This document shows, in pieces, positions 27,401-33,777 of a DNA stretch of 64,000 nucleotides. The stretch is taken from assembly GCA_036389835.1 (NCBI GenBank), contig DASVWC010000053.1, forward strand, positions 12,447 through 76,446, read 5' to 3'. The first letter of the stretch is position 1; the number at the start of each line of letters is the position of its first letter. This DNA is from AC-37 sp036389835. GTDB taxonomy: Bacteria; Actinomycetota; Thermoleophilia; Solirubrobacterales; Thermoleophilaceae. Both the position numbers and the translations under genes were made by a program. The notes under the pieces were generated by a model. It was not told the DNA's origin. It saw only the letters and a program-made list of their open reading frames with translations, and ran no database searches.

Positions 27401-28778
27401 GGAGGATCGCCTCAAGCTCGAGCGCTTCCAGTCGAAGCGCCGCGACCGCACGACCGGCCTGTACGACTTCGGGGCGCGGGTCTACGCGCCGTGGTCGGGG
27501 CGCTGGCTGTCGCCGGACCCGGCGGGGCACGCGGACGGGCTCAACCTGTACGCGTTCGTGGGCGGCAACCCGGCCAGCTTCGTCGACGTGGCCGGGCTGG
27601 TGAAGCTGTCCCTGGTGGGGAACGCCGGCCTCCAGATCGGCGGGACGGCCGAGGTGATCACGCCGCTCGACATCCTCGAAGCGGTCCACAGCGCGGCGGG
27701 GAAGGTCCAGACGTGGGCCGAGCAGCAGTCGCTCGTCAAGACCGGCAGCTTCGACATGCTGAGCAAGAGCGGCGTGAAGGAGGAGATGCCGGCCTACGCG
27801 GTCGGCCCCGGCGGGTTCGCGGTGATCCAGAAGAAAGCCACCGCGCCGAAGTACAAGCTCGGCTACGGCCCCTACCGAGCGACGCAGCACAGCGACATTG
27901 AGCCGGGCGTGCACTACAGCACAGTCGTCGGACACACGCGGGGTGGGGGCTGGAAATACGACTGGCTCGAGGACGGAGCGAACGCGTCGCAGTCGGCGCA
28001 ATACGTCAAGCGCCTGCTCAAGGGGAAGATCGGGCTGGCCGAGCCGGCGCCGACCGACCCGAACGGCTTCGTCGCGGTGGTGATGGGCATCTCCGAGACG
28101 GACCGATCGATACTGGGACAGCCGCTCGGGATGCTGGCGCTCGATCTGATCAAGTGGGGCAAGCGGAGCTTCGCCCACACGTTCAAGGCCGACCAGCCGT
28201 CGTACCCGCTCGCGGCGACGGGAGGCAAGGCGTTCGCCACCGCGCTCAACGACTACTACGCCAGCGGGACCGTGGCGGCGGACCCCACGGCGGCCTATCC
28301 GAAGTTCCGCGAGATGCTGCTGGAGTGGGTCCTGACCGCACACGAGAGCCGCCCCGCGAAGACGGCGAGCAAGTTCGGCGCCGCCGGCGACAAGCAGGCG
28401 TTCCTCAAGGCGATCGAGGACGTCGTCGTGAGGCAGAACACGCGGGGCGGCGCGGCCCTCGGCAGCGGCACCGTCAAGCCCACGGTCTTTACGTGGGAGC
28501 AGGATCACTTCAAGGCGAACCCGGGCACGGGCGCGAAGCCGACGTCCAAGCGCAGCACAATCGGGCGAGGGGGGCGCAGGGGCGGTCAGTCGAAGCGGTG
28601 GACGGTCGACGCGTCGGCGGGCTACAAGAAGCGCAAGCGCAAGACCGCCCTCAAGGGAGGCATAGGGCCGATCACCGTCCCCATGAAGGTCAAGGCGAAG
28701 ACGATCGGGCAGAAGAGGACGAAGCCCGATCCGGGCAGCTTCCGAAAGCGCAGCGCGCGCATAGCCGCGCCGAAGTAG
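21420..28778 (+). CDS. Tc toxin TcB-TcC fusion with C-terminal toxin domain
   Basis: A 2,452-residue cocoon protein. Residues 20-330 are an SpvB-type domain (NGPLGRGWSLPLPSI). FG-GAP/VCBS-like repeats (DGDG motifs) lie near 425-640, a TcdB middle region follows, and RHS/YD repeats run to about 2060. The RHS core ends YDFGARVYAP..GRWLSPDPAG..., then DVAGL at 2056-2060, in place of the usual DPxGL where autoproteolysis frees the effector. Residues 2061-2452 form a separate domain with no toxin family I recognise. It is Lys/Arg-rich at the end, with KKRKRK at 2403-2408 resembling a nuclear localisation signal. TcB and TcC are separate genes in many systems; here they are one. The GTG start has AGGAG very close before it. 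Confidence 0.93.
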   Translation: MSDGRTRVDSRASGAAAPAAAAESPDSALSVDGFTGAASLAIPLHTSPARALQPDLHLAYATHAGNGPLGRGWSLPLPSIARSTAGVVPRYVDSDVFALDGQPLVPLAEDSSRTDAGGERYDVTRYAPRVAATADRIERWVRVRDGDTTWRRLDGAGAVHVFGATAAARIADPADPRRVLEWLLEAEYDALGEAIAYEHVADPGTDLSPRELGRDRTAQRYLAAVRYAPQAPVAPPEHHIGAVPETDWHVEVLLEWSGREDPFSRYDGGFEVRTRRLLREVRLFHRFEALGPAPELVHRTRLVYDERRAGSLLVRCDAVGCTRASQSEAFTFEPLPPISFHYTRAELEGARFEPLDESAGRRLPAPHEWPAMTVADLAGEGAPGVLYADGRTVRYWAPSADGHPLGAGAEPAAFPVERAAGGTAALRDATGDGVADLVVHGRRAGLYPGTRGGFGAFRPFDGTPSELHGAGTLADLDGDGLEDLVVLDRGKVRWYRGKRGGGFAAPEQRDAPPGFPASLDGGRRERVLFADVLGGGQGLVRISDGLVECWPSLGGGRFAERVTIGNAPAFGPGFDAARVMLADLDGSGAADLVYVLADRALVFVNESGNAFADPVSVRFPVTVGAPEEVTIDDLGGDGSPSIVVTSPGPPVRHWALALGGGRAHLLESFENGMGGETRVAYTTSARCSLEDAARGRPWCTRLPFAVPVVAGLTQTDHVTGWSTRTRFAYHHGLYAAEDRAVGFALVDRWDADSAASTAARHTRTWHAPGGAADPERDGRLAAERFHGDPEADPIEGGAPVWERAAPGDPRALLQARDALRGRPIREEIYGEDGGALAGNPYRVTETSYGVRVRAAHAGPHAPFLVGERESVEHVYERDPADPVVRHGLTLDRDDRGRAVRGCTVAYARRPDRAGSLPAQAETLAVCADTRFADVDATDALRTDAACERRRHELPGLPPPASGRYSADELREHVEAALASGSARTIEWVRSHYYAAGGSARARLGDTGPAALVHHTERAAFADADVRATLDPAVHGQALDRLLARGGYELDRESGHWWAPGEVTAYAPAAEFHRVATTTGPLGATARHRYDATSYAPVETVEAAPGLVERRTTTELQDYRALQPLRVRDPNENVHEVRLDALGRVVARTFHGTEGGRRAGFDPLDDRVGAPPSAAALIGEAARFLGGAAEVVHHALTAWSGRVLPGALAALGLEPGPTLDALASGGWTTPEGIVLDAFRALRDPAGLELPGALAGREADVHGAVAAAAARVAPHQVTVSAVDYPDRRPGPPRTAVEYVDGFGRSVERRLRLADDRWSVSGAVVHDARGLLHQQYEPYFDDGWELGALTHGAATVHSYDPLDRLVRVDTPAGFLSTTAFRAWSMVRSDEVDTVMDSPYRRAHGSGAGITAEELAALRQAEASANTPATTELDALGRPIAHVEELAGGERLVERYGRDADGRLVWAADARLVAAWRGREGAKSHSTVYSLLGQALASQSADAGPRWRVPDVEGRELLVRDGRGLVLATDYDAIGRPTSVTLTEPEDEARTVEAYVYGDQHGALERPADGNLVGELRRVFDESGMHEFEGYDLGGRPLGVVRRYAADPERPPDWKAAAATPDSAALEDRTWRSTQRHDARGLLVGATDAAGGSCRWRYGPAGLLESIEAAPSRGRTKPIVRSIEHDARGRRTRVVLGNGVVTKREYHPLADRVVRITARRGENGEPVQDLTYVYDPVGNVTHVGDAAFAPTFGADAGAPGSREFAYDALYRLVRSQGPELAGLERESERDPGLAPVAATRGTRIAPGTLETATRVHAYDAAGNLVETRRSGDSASWNAKTVLAKASNREAGRRFDGNGNLLALDGGAALEWNHADRLAAAVAGSSSALRRHDADGRLARELLSADGGDPLDRLLLGAAEIAAVHGVADPVESRTRVMDGERVVAETVVDGEGNSTTTYLVGDLADSVTLRLDGRGALRSYEAFTPYGATAFAVVTSDEEDRLKLERFQSKRRDRTTGLYDFGARVYAPWSGRWLSPDPAGHADGLNLYAFVGGNPASFVDVAGLVKLSLVGNAGLQIGGTAEVITPLDILEAVHSAAGKVQTWAEQQSLVKTGSFDMLSKSGVKEEMPAYAVGPGGFAVIQKKATAPKYKLGYGPYRATQHSDIEPGVHYSTVVGHTRGGGWKYDWLEDGANASQSAQYVKRLLKGKIGLAEPAPTDPNGFVAVVMGISETDRSILGQPLGMLALDLIKWGKRSFAHTFKADQPSYPLAATGGKAFATALNDYYASGTVAADPTAAYPKFREMLLEWVLTAHESRPAKTASKFGAAGDKQAFLKAIEDVVVRQNTRGGAALGSGTVKPTVFTWEQDHFKANPGTGAKPTSKRSTIGRGGRRGGQSKRWTVDASAGYKKRKRKTALKGGIGPITVPMKVKAKTIGQKRTKPDPGSFRKRSARIAAPK

Positions 28779-28783
28779 GGGCG

Positions 28784-28801
28784 ACGCCGGATTGCCGGCG
28801 T
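28784..28801 (+). terminator. Hairpin after the Tc operon
   Basis: ACGCCGG-ATTG-CCGGCGT forms a perfect seven-base stem with a four-base loop six bases after the toxin stop codon. There is no T tract, which is common for terminators in GC-rich actinobacteria. It could alternatively stabilise the mRNA end. Confidence 0.5.
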
Positions 28802-28822
28802 GAACCGACCGCGATCGGGGAA

Positions 28823-28828
28823 TACGAT
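28823..28828 (+). promoter_or_regulatory. -10 box TACGAT of the second secreted-protein gene
   Basis: TACGAT fits TANNNT, and GTGAAC 17 bases upstream is a weak -35. Transcription would begin near 28835, ahead of a G-rich ribosome-binding run and the ATG at 28860. This suggests the gene is transcribed apart from the toxin operon. Confidence 0.35.
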
Positions 28829-28859
28829 GCTTCACGTTCTCAGACCAAGGGGGGGCCGT

Positions 28860-29390
28860 ATGAGGAGCAGCGTCAGGACTTCGTGCCTAGCGATCGGGCT
28901 GGCGGTGGCGTTCGCCGCCGTTCCCGCCTCGGCGGGCGCCGCCGGGGTCGGCGACTACTCGTGCGACCTGAGCCTGTCGGTGAGCACCCCGATGGACAAC
29001 GGCAGCTCGGGGTCGTTCTCGGCGTCCGGCCCCGGCGAGTGCTGGCTCGCGAACCCGACCGTCCGCGTCCCGACGCAGTTCAGCGCGAGCGGCACCTACC
29101 GCGCGCAGCGCTGCAGCCTGATCTCGATCGCGCAGCCGAGCTACCTGACGCTCACCGGCACGCTGACGTTCACGCCGTCGGGCGGCAGCTCGCTGTCCAC
29201 GAGCGTAACGATCAAGACCGCCGACGTGGCGACCTCGAACTCGGGCGCCGGCACGATCACGCTCGGCAGCGGGCAGCAGGGGCCGATCACGGTCGACTAC
29301 GACAGCGGGGCGCTCGGCTTCGTCGCCCGCTGCGGCGGCGGCGACTTCCAGCCGGAGTACGACGGCACGTTCGTGAGGGCGGGAGCGTGA
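28860..29390 (+). CDS. Small secreted protein, paralog of 247-771
   Basis: A 176-residue protein with a Sec signal peptide (Arg-rich start, hydrophobic core to about 20, Ala-Gly-Ala cut near 26) and a Ser/Thr/Gly-rich beta-type mature domain. It aligns with the 247-771 protein over its whole length, sharing GDYSCD/EDYSCD, QPSYLTLTGTLT, DVAT and SGQ blocks and conserved cysteines. The ATG at 28860 is preferred over the GTG at 28800 because it lies after a seven-G run and starts directly at the signal peptide; GTG 28800 falls in the terminator hairpin. The function is unknown. Its place at the end of the toxin operon makes a surface or accessory role possible. Confidence 0.85.
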   Translation: MRSSVRTSCLAIGLAVAFAAVPASAGAAGVGDYSCDLSLSVSTPMDNGSSGSFSASGPGECWLANPTVRVPTQFSASGTYRAQRCSLISIAQPSYLTLTGTLTFTPSGGSSLSTSVTIKTADVATSNSGAGTITLGSGQQGPITVDYDSGALGFVARCGGGDFQPEYDGTFVRAGA

Positions 29391-29406
29391 GGCGCCGGCG
29401 GGCGCC
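29391..29406 (+). terminator. GC-rich hairpin after the secreted-protein gene
   Basis: GGCGCC-GGCG-GGCGCC begins at the base after the stop codon, forming a six-base stem with a four-base loop. It is probably a terminator or 3' stabilising hairpin. Confidence 0.45.
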
Positions 29407-29500
29407 GCGACGATTGGGGAGCGCTACCTAGCCGCCCGGATCGCGACCGTCGCGCTGCCGGTGCGCCCGCGTGAGACGCGGACGTGCCGCGCGGACGCCG

Positions 29501-29517
29501 CCATCCCCCGATCGGGG
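29501..29517. promoter_or_regulatory. Inverted-repeat motif shared with 3048-3064
   Basis: This is the second copy of CCATCCCCC[AG][AT]TCGGGG. Here the right part, CCCCGATCGGGG (29506-29517), is a perfect 12-base palindrome. It lies 42 bases before the GTG of the flavin oxidase gene, a suitable place for an operator. Confidence 0.4.
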
Positions 29518-29558
29518 CATTGACGGGTGCACGTCGGAGGTGATGGGCTTCAGGCGCA

Positions 29559-31049
29559 GTGAGCGCGGCGGCGGCCAGCGGCGGGACGTTCCCGGGAGCG
29601 AGAGTCAACCCGGACGACCCGCGCTACCCGACGCTCGTACGCGGCTTCAACCTGCGCTGGGTCGGCGCCCCGCGCTACGTCGAGCTCTGTGCCGACACCG
29701 ACCAGGTCGTGCGGGCCGTGCAGCAGGCGGTCGACGGCGGCCTGCGGATCACCGTCCGCGGCGGCGGGCACTGCTACGAGGACTTCGTCTCGGGCAACGA
29801 CGGCGGCGCGATCCTCGACCTCTCCGCCATGAACGCGGTCTACCTGGACGAGGCGACGGGTTGTCACGTGATCGAGGGCGGAGCCACGCTGTGGGACGCG
29901 TACGTCCAGATGTACAGGGAGTACGGCGTCACGATCCCCGGCGGCTCGTGCGCGTCGGTGGGCGCGGGCGGACACGTGTGCGGTGGCGGCTACGGGCTCC
30001 TGTCGCGCCTGCACGGGCTGACGGTCGACCACCTCTACGGCGTGGAGATCGTCTGCGTCGACGCCTCCGGGACCGCCCGTGCGACCACCGTGACGCGCGA
30101 CTCCCAGGACGACGCCGACTGGCTGCTCATGTGGGCGAACCTCGGCGGCGGCGGCGGCAACTTCGGGATCGTCACGCGCTACCTCTTCCGCGACCCGCCC
30201 GCCGCCCCGAGCGAGGCGCACGTCCTGAGCCACGCCTGGAACTGGTGCGACGTCGACTACCCGGCGTTCGCCCAGCTCGTCGCCAACTACGGCGGCTTCC
30301 TCGCCGAGAACAGCGACGTCGGCAGCCCCTTCGCCGGGCTGTTCAGCCTGCTGCACCTGACCCAGCGGGCCGGCAACTGCCCGCAGATCGTGCTGACCGC
30401 CCAGTACGTCGGCGACGAGCCGCAGCTGCTGGAGGACTTCGCGCAGGCGATCGAGGCCGGGATCCCGTCGCCGACCGGCCAGGTCGCGCCGGTCGGCTTC
30501 CACGGCGTGGCCGTGACACGCGATCCGGACATCCGCCAGCTCCCGTGGCTGTACGCCACCCAGACCCTCAACGGCACCGGCCCGAACCAGCGCGGCAAGT
30601 ACAAGTCGGCCTACATGCTCGAGCCGTTCCCCAGCGACCAGGTGGACACGATCTGGACCTACCTCACCGACGCCGCGAACCCGAACCCGTCCGCGCTGCT
30701 CCAGGTCGACTCGTACGGCTGCCAGGTGAACGCCGTCGACCCGGCGGCCACCGCGGTGCCGCAACGCTCGTCGATCATGAAGCTCCAGTACCAGACCTAC
30801 TGGACCGACCCGGCGCAGGACGACGCCAACCTGAGCTGGATCCGCGACTTCTACACCGCCATGTACGGGCCGGACGGCCCGGTCCCGGACGGGACCATGG
30901 ACGGCTGCTACGTGAACTACCCGGACGTCGACCTGGTCGACTGGCAGCACCTCTACTACAAGGACAACTACGCCGGGCTCCAGCAGGCGAAGGCGACCTG
31001 GGACCCGGGCGACGTGTTCAACCACCGGCAGTCGATCGAGCTGCCCTGA
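29559..31049 (+). CDS. Berberine-bridge-type FAD-linked oxidase
   Basis: A 496-residue flavoenzyme of the FAD-binding PCMH plus BBE type. RGGGHCYEDF supplies His71, the usual 8-alpha-histidyl FAD link, and GGSCASVGAGGH supplies Cys131 at the place of the 6-S-cysteinyl link, so the flavin is probably bound twice covalently. CGGGYGLLSR follows. The C-terminal BBE segment is present as YVNYPDVDL, then YYKDNYAGLQQAKATWDPGDVFNH. Family members oxidise sugars, alcohols or plant and microbial metabolites with O2. There is no signal peptide, so it is probably cytoplasmic. GTG 29559 is the start that fits the family N-terminus. The ATG at 29543 after GGAGG is in another frame. Confidence 0.88.
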   Translation: MSAAAASGGTFPGARVNPDDPRYPTLVRGFNLRWVGAPRYVELCADTDQVVRAVQQAVDGGLRITVRGGGHCYEDFVSGNDGGAILDLSAMNAVYLDEATGCHVIEGGATLWDAYVQMYREYGVTIPGGSCASVGAGGHVCGGGYGLLSRLHGLTVDHLYGVEIVCVDASGTARATTVTRDSQDDADWLLMWANLGGGGGNFGIVTRYLFRDPPAAPSEAHVLSHAWNWCDVDYPAFAQLVANYGGFLAENSDVGSPFAGLFSLLHLTQRAGNCPQIVLTAQYVGDEPQLLEDFAQAIEAGIPSPTGQVAPVGFHGVAVTRDPDIRQLPWLYATQTLNGTGPNQRGKYKSAYMLEPFPSDQVDTIWTYLTDAANPNPSALLQVDSYGCQVNAVDPAATAVPQRSSIMKLQYQTYWTDPAQDDANLSWIRDFYTAMYGPDGPVPDGTMDGCYVNYPDVDLVDWQHLYYKDNYAGLQQAKATWDPGDVFNHRQSIELP

Positions 31050-31054
31050 TGGCG

Positions 31055-31096
31055 GTCCGTTCGCGGACGCGAGGGACCCCCGGCCGGGGGGCGCCC
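31055..31096 (+). terminator. Double hairpin after the oxidase gene
   Basis: GTCCG-TTCG-CGGAC (31055-31068) is a stem with the extra-stable TTCG tetraloop, six bases after the stop. It is followed by CCCCCGGCCGGGGG (31077-31090), a perfect 14-base palindrome. Together they make a credible intrinsic-type terminator region. Confidence 0.55.
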
Positions 31097-31172
31097 TTGC
31101 GGTCCTTGATATGCCTTTCCGGACAGGTGAGATGCGCTGAACGATCAGCGTCGTTCGATCGAAGGAGACGTG

Positions 31173-32084
31173 ATGGCTGAGCTGACGGCGCCGGGCGGGA
31201 CCTCGAGGGGGCTGGTCCGGCTGGGTCGCGACGCACAGGCGTCCGCAGCCGAGCTGGGGCCCCTGGCGGACCTGGTCGGCGTGTGGATCGGTACGCAGGG
31301 ATGGGAGCTGATCGCGGTCCCGGAGGGAGAGCCCGGCGGGCCGGAGGGCTTCACCTTCATCGCCCGGCCCTACGTCGAGATCGTCTCGTTCACCCCGATC
31401 GGAGCGCCGGTCCCGAACCGCGGCGGCCCGGCCGGCGAGATGTTCATCACCGGCCTGATGTACGACATGCGGATCGCCGACCTCGTCACGAACGAGCCGC
31501 TCCACCTCGAGACCGGGATGTGGTTCAACCTCGCCGACGTGCAGGGCGGCACCCCGCCGGACCAGCCGATCGCGCGCTCCGCGACGATCCCCCACGGCGA
31601 CTCGATGCTCGCCCTCGGGACCTCGAGCGAGACCGCGGGACCGCCCGACATCCAGCTGCCGAGCGCCGTGCCCGACGCGGGGCCCGACGCCCCGCTCGGC
31701 TACGCGGACGCCTGGCAGGTCGAGGTCCCGTCGCCATGCGATCCGGCGGTGAAGTTCAACCCCGCGCACCCGAACCAGGTGCTGAAGGACGCGCTCGCGG
31801 GCCTGAACGTCGTGGAGACGACGACGCTGTCGGTGTCCACCGACGGCGGCGGGGGCATCCTGAACATCCCGTTCGTCGACGCGAACGCCAACGCCAGCCG
31901 GTTCTCGTGCGACTACTGGATCGAGACGATCGAGGCGACGCCGCCGCACGGCGGCGCGCCGAACCTGGTCCAGCAGCTCCAGTACTCGCAGCAGACGAAC
32001 ATCGAGTTCCTGCCGCAGTTCGGCAACCCCGACCAGCTGATCATGTGGCCGCACGTGAACGTGAACACGCTGCGCAAGCAGTGA
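31173..32084 (+). CDS. Nitrobindin/lipocalin-like protein of unknown role
   Basis: A 303-residue protein. LGPLADLVGVWIGTQGWELIAVP near residues 28-50 and TFIARPYVEIVSF and LHLETGMWFNL further on recall the nitrobindin/FABP-like heme-binding beta-barrel superfamily, where a Trp-Gly start strand is typical. The C-terminal third contains a further repetitive beta region (TTLSVSTDGGGGILNIPF and IEFLPQFGNPDQLIMWPHV). I cannot point to a heme ligand with confidence. AAGGAG lies five bases before the ATG at 31173, which decides this start over GTG 31170. It is separated from the oxidase by a terminator, so it probably heads its own unit. Confidence 0.65.
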   Translation: MAELTAPGGTSRGLVRLGRDAQASAAELGPLADLVGVWIGTQGWELIAVPEGEPGGPEGFTFIARPYVEIVSFTPIGAPVPNRGGPAGEMFITGLMYDMRIADLVTNEPLHLETGMWFNLADVQGGTPPDQPIARSATIPHGDSMLALGTSSETAGPPDIQLPSAVPDAGPDAPLGYADAWQVEVPSPCDPAVKFNPAHPNQVLKDALAGLNVVETTTLSVSTDGGGGILNIPFVDANANASRFSCDYWIETIEATPPHGGAPNLVQQLQYSQQTNIEFLPQFGNPDQLIMWPHVNVNTLRKQ

Positions 32085-32200
32085 GCTGCGGCTGAGGCCG
32101 GACCGGCGCACCGAGCCGGCCGGCCGCGCCCGCGTCACAGTCGTCCTCCGCGCGGCCTCTCAACGGGTGAACGGCACATCGACCCGAAGGAGAGGCGCAG

Positions 32201-32524
32201 GTGGATACAAGCGAACGCGCAGTGCTCGAGCTGGTCGTCTTCAAGCTGAAGGACGGCGCGACCCGCGAGCAGCTGCTCGGGACCGTCGACGCGGTCTCGG
32301 CCTGGGCGGCCGAGCAGCCGGGCTTCGCCGGGCGCGAGCTGGCCCACGACCCGGGCGGCGACCGCTGGATCGACATCGTTCGCTGGCGGACGCTCGAGGA
32401 CGCCCACGGGGCGGCCGAGCGGTCATTGAGCTCGGAGTCGTGCGCGCCGATGTTCGGCCTGATCGACACGGAGTCGACGCTGATGCTCCACGCCGAGCCG
32501 GTGATCGCGCCGGTCCACGCGTGA
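32201..32524 (+). CDS. Antibiotic-biosynthesis-monooxygenase-like (ABM) domain protein
   Basis: A 107-residue single-domain protein with the dimeric alpha-beta barrel pattern: a VLELVVFKLKDG strand, a helix with EQLLGTVDAVSAWAAEQPGF, then DRWIDIVRWRTLEDA. Such proteins may oxidise aromatic metabolites or bind small ligands, and many have no known reaction. AAGGAGAGG precedes the GTG start at a good distance. Its stop overlaps the GTG of the next gene (GTGA), so it is co-translated with the DUF6194 protein. Confidence 0.75.
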   Translation: MDTSERAVLELVVFKLKDGATREQLLGTVDAVSAWAAEQPGFAGRELAHDPGGDRWIDIVRWRTLEDAHGAAERSLSSESCAPMFGLIDTESTLMLHAEPVIAPVHA

Positions 32525-32988
32525 CCGCGCGGCGCGCGCTCGAGCCCGAGGAGATCCTGAGCGAGCTCCTCGGGCTCGATCCGGGCCTCACGCGCGAGCG
32601 CTACTGGGGCGAGGACGCGGTGTTCTACAACCCCGGCCGGGCGGCGCCGCTCGGCGTCATCCTCGCGGCGATCAAGGACCACGACGGGCCGAACGACCGG
32701 TCGGCGGACCTCGACCGCCACGGCCTCTACCGCTTCGCATTCGGCATGGCTCCCGACTCGTACGAGCGCCGCTTCGGCCCTCAGCCGGACCGCCCGCCGA
32801 AGGGCGGCGTGATCGACCTGCCCGGCTATGACCCGACGCGCGTGGGCCTGCTGATGCCGCACCCGGTCTACGGGTGGATGGGCTGGGTGCAGATCCTGGC
32901 GCCCACGGCGCACCAGTTCGCGCCGCTGCGCCCGCTCCTGCTCGAGTCGCTCGAGATCGCGCGCGCCAGGTGGAGGCGCCGCGCGTAG
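32521..32988 (+). CDS. DUF6194-type protein
   Basis: A 155-residue soluble protein. The pattern AVFYNPGRAAPLGVILAAIKDHDGPNDRS..., DRHGLYRFAFGM, and GWMGWVQILAPT matches an actinobacterial family of unknown function (DUF6194). The GTG start overlaps the preceding stop. The next gene, an ECF sigma factor, begins 9 bases after the stop and has its own -10 box within the end of this gene. Confidence 0.75.
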   Translation: MTARRALEPEEILSELLGLDPGLTRERYWGEDAVFYNPGRAAPLGVILAAIKDHDGPNDRSADLDRHGLYRFAFGMAPDSYERRFGPQPDRPPKGGVIDLPGYDPTRVGLLMPHPVYGWMGWVQILAPTAHQFAPLRPLLLESLEIARARWRRRA

Positions 32989-32991
32989 TCT
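32986..32991 (+). promoter_or_regulatory. -10 box TAGTCT for a leaderless sigma-factor mRNA
   Basis: TAGTCT fits TANNNT and ends six bases before the ATG at 32998, placing the transcription start at or next to the start codon. Confidence 0.45.
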
Positions 32992-32997
32992 GGAGGC

Positions 32998-33714
32998 ATG
33001 GCCCTACCGTCCGGCATCGACGCCCTGGTCGCCCGCGCGCAACGCGGCGACGCCGCGGCGCTCGAGGCGGTGTGCGCCCGCGCCCGGCCGCTGCTCGTGC
33101 GGCACGCGCGCCGGCTGCTCGGGCGCTCCGCGGACGTCGAGGACGCGGTGCAGGAGGTCCTGATCCTGGTCTGCGCGCGCATCGGGACCTACCGCTGGGA
33201 GGGCAGCTTCGCGGGCTGGCTCTACGCGATCGCCACGCGCAGCATCCTGCGGCGCGCGGCGCGCACGCCGCGCGAGGCAGAGCTCACCGCCGACCTCGCC
33301 GACGTCGCTCTCGTGGCGGATCACGAGCCGATGACCGAGGCCGAGTGGCGGCTGGTCGAGCAGGACGTCCACCTGGCGTGCACCGTCGGCGTGCTGACCG
33401 AGCTCGCGCCCGAGACGCGTCGGCTGTATCTGCTCGGCGAGGTCCTGGCGGTCCCCGACCGCGTGGGCGCCGAGGTGGCGCAGACGACGCCCGCCGCCTA
33501 CCGCAAGCGGCTGGAGCGCGCCCGCCGCGCGGTCACCGCCGCGGTGCGCGCCCAGGCTCAGCCCGCCGAGGACGACGGCCGCGTGGCCGCCGCCGCCCGC
33601 GAGCTCGACGACCTGCTCCGCCTGGGTGAGCTGCACCGGGCGCACGCCCGCCCCGGCACGCCGGCCGGCGCGCTGCGCGCGCTCGAGCGCGTGGCGCCGA
33701 CGCTGGCGGGGTGA
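32998..33714 (+). CDS. ECF-type RNA polymerase sigma factor
   Basis: A 238-residue sigma-70-family protein. Region 2 is visible at about 15-80 (HARRLLGRSADVEDAVQEVL, then WEGSFAGWLYAIATRSILRR). Region 4 is present as LTELAPETRRLYLLGEVL, then VAQTTPAAYRKRLERARRAV. A 50-residue extension follows, ending near the stop with no clear regulatory domain. It should redirect RNA polymerase to a small set of promoters. No anti-sigma factor gene is adjacent, so control may lie in the C-terminal extension or in its own promoter. The ATG is six bases after a TAGTCT box. Confidence 0.88.
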   Translation: MALPSGIDALVARAQRGDAAALEAVCARARPLLVRHARRLLGRSADVEDAVQEVLILVCARIGTYRWEGSFAGWLYAIATRSILRRAARTPREAELTADLADVALVADHEPMTEAEWRLVEQDVHLACTVGVLTELAPETRRLYLLGEVLAVPDRVGAEVAQTTPAAYRKRLERARRAVTAAVRAQAQPAEDDGRVAAAARELDDLLRLGELHRAHARPGTPAGALRALERVAPTLAG

Positions 33715-33777
33715 CGGCTCGATGCGATCTGCTGCGTGCGGGCCTGGTCGCGGAGCCGCGTGGCTGCCGCGCGTGCC

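Noticed and set aside
21345..28835. A 2,496-codon open frame antisense to the Tc BC gene
   Set aside because: High GC removes stop codons from the antisense frame. The frame shows Arg/Ala/Pro-rich composition and no domain, while the sense frame carries clear SpvB and RHS motifs.
29543..31180. ATG 29543 after GGAGG as the start of a gene in frame 2
   Set aside because: The spacing to GGAGG is only two bases, and the frame gives Arg/Gly/Ala-rich nonsense, while the adjacent frame encodes the complete flavin oxidase.
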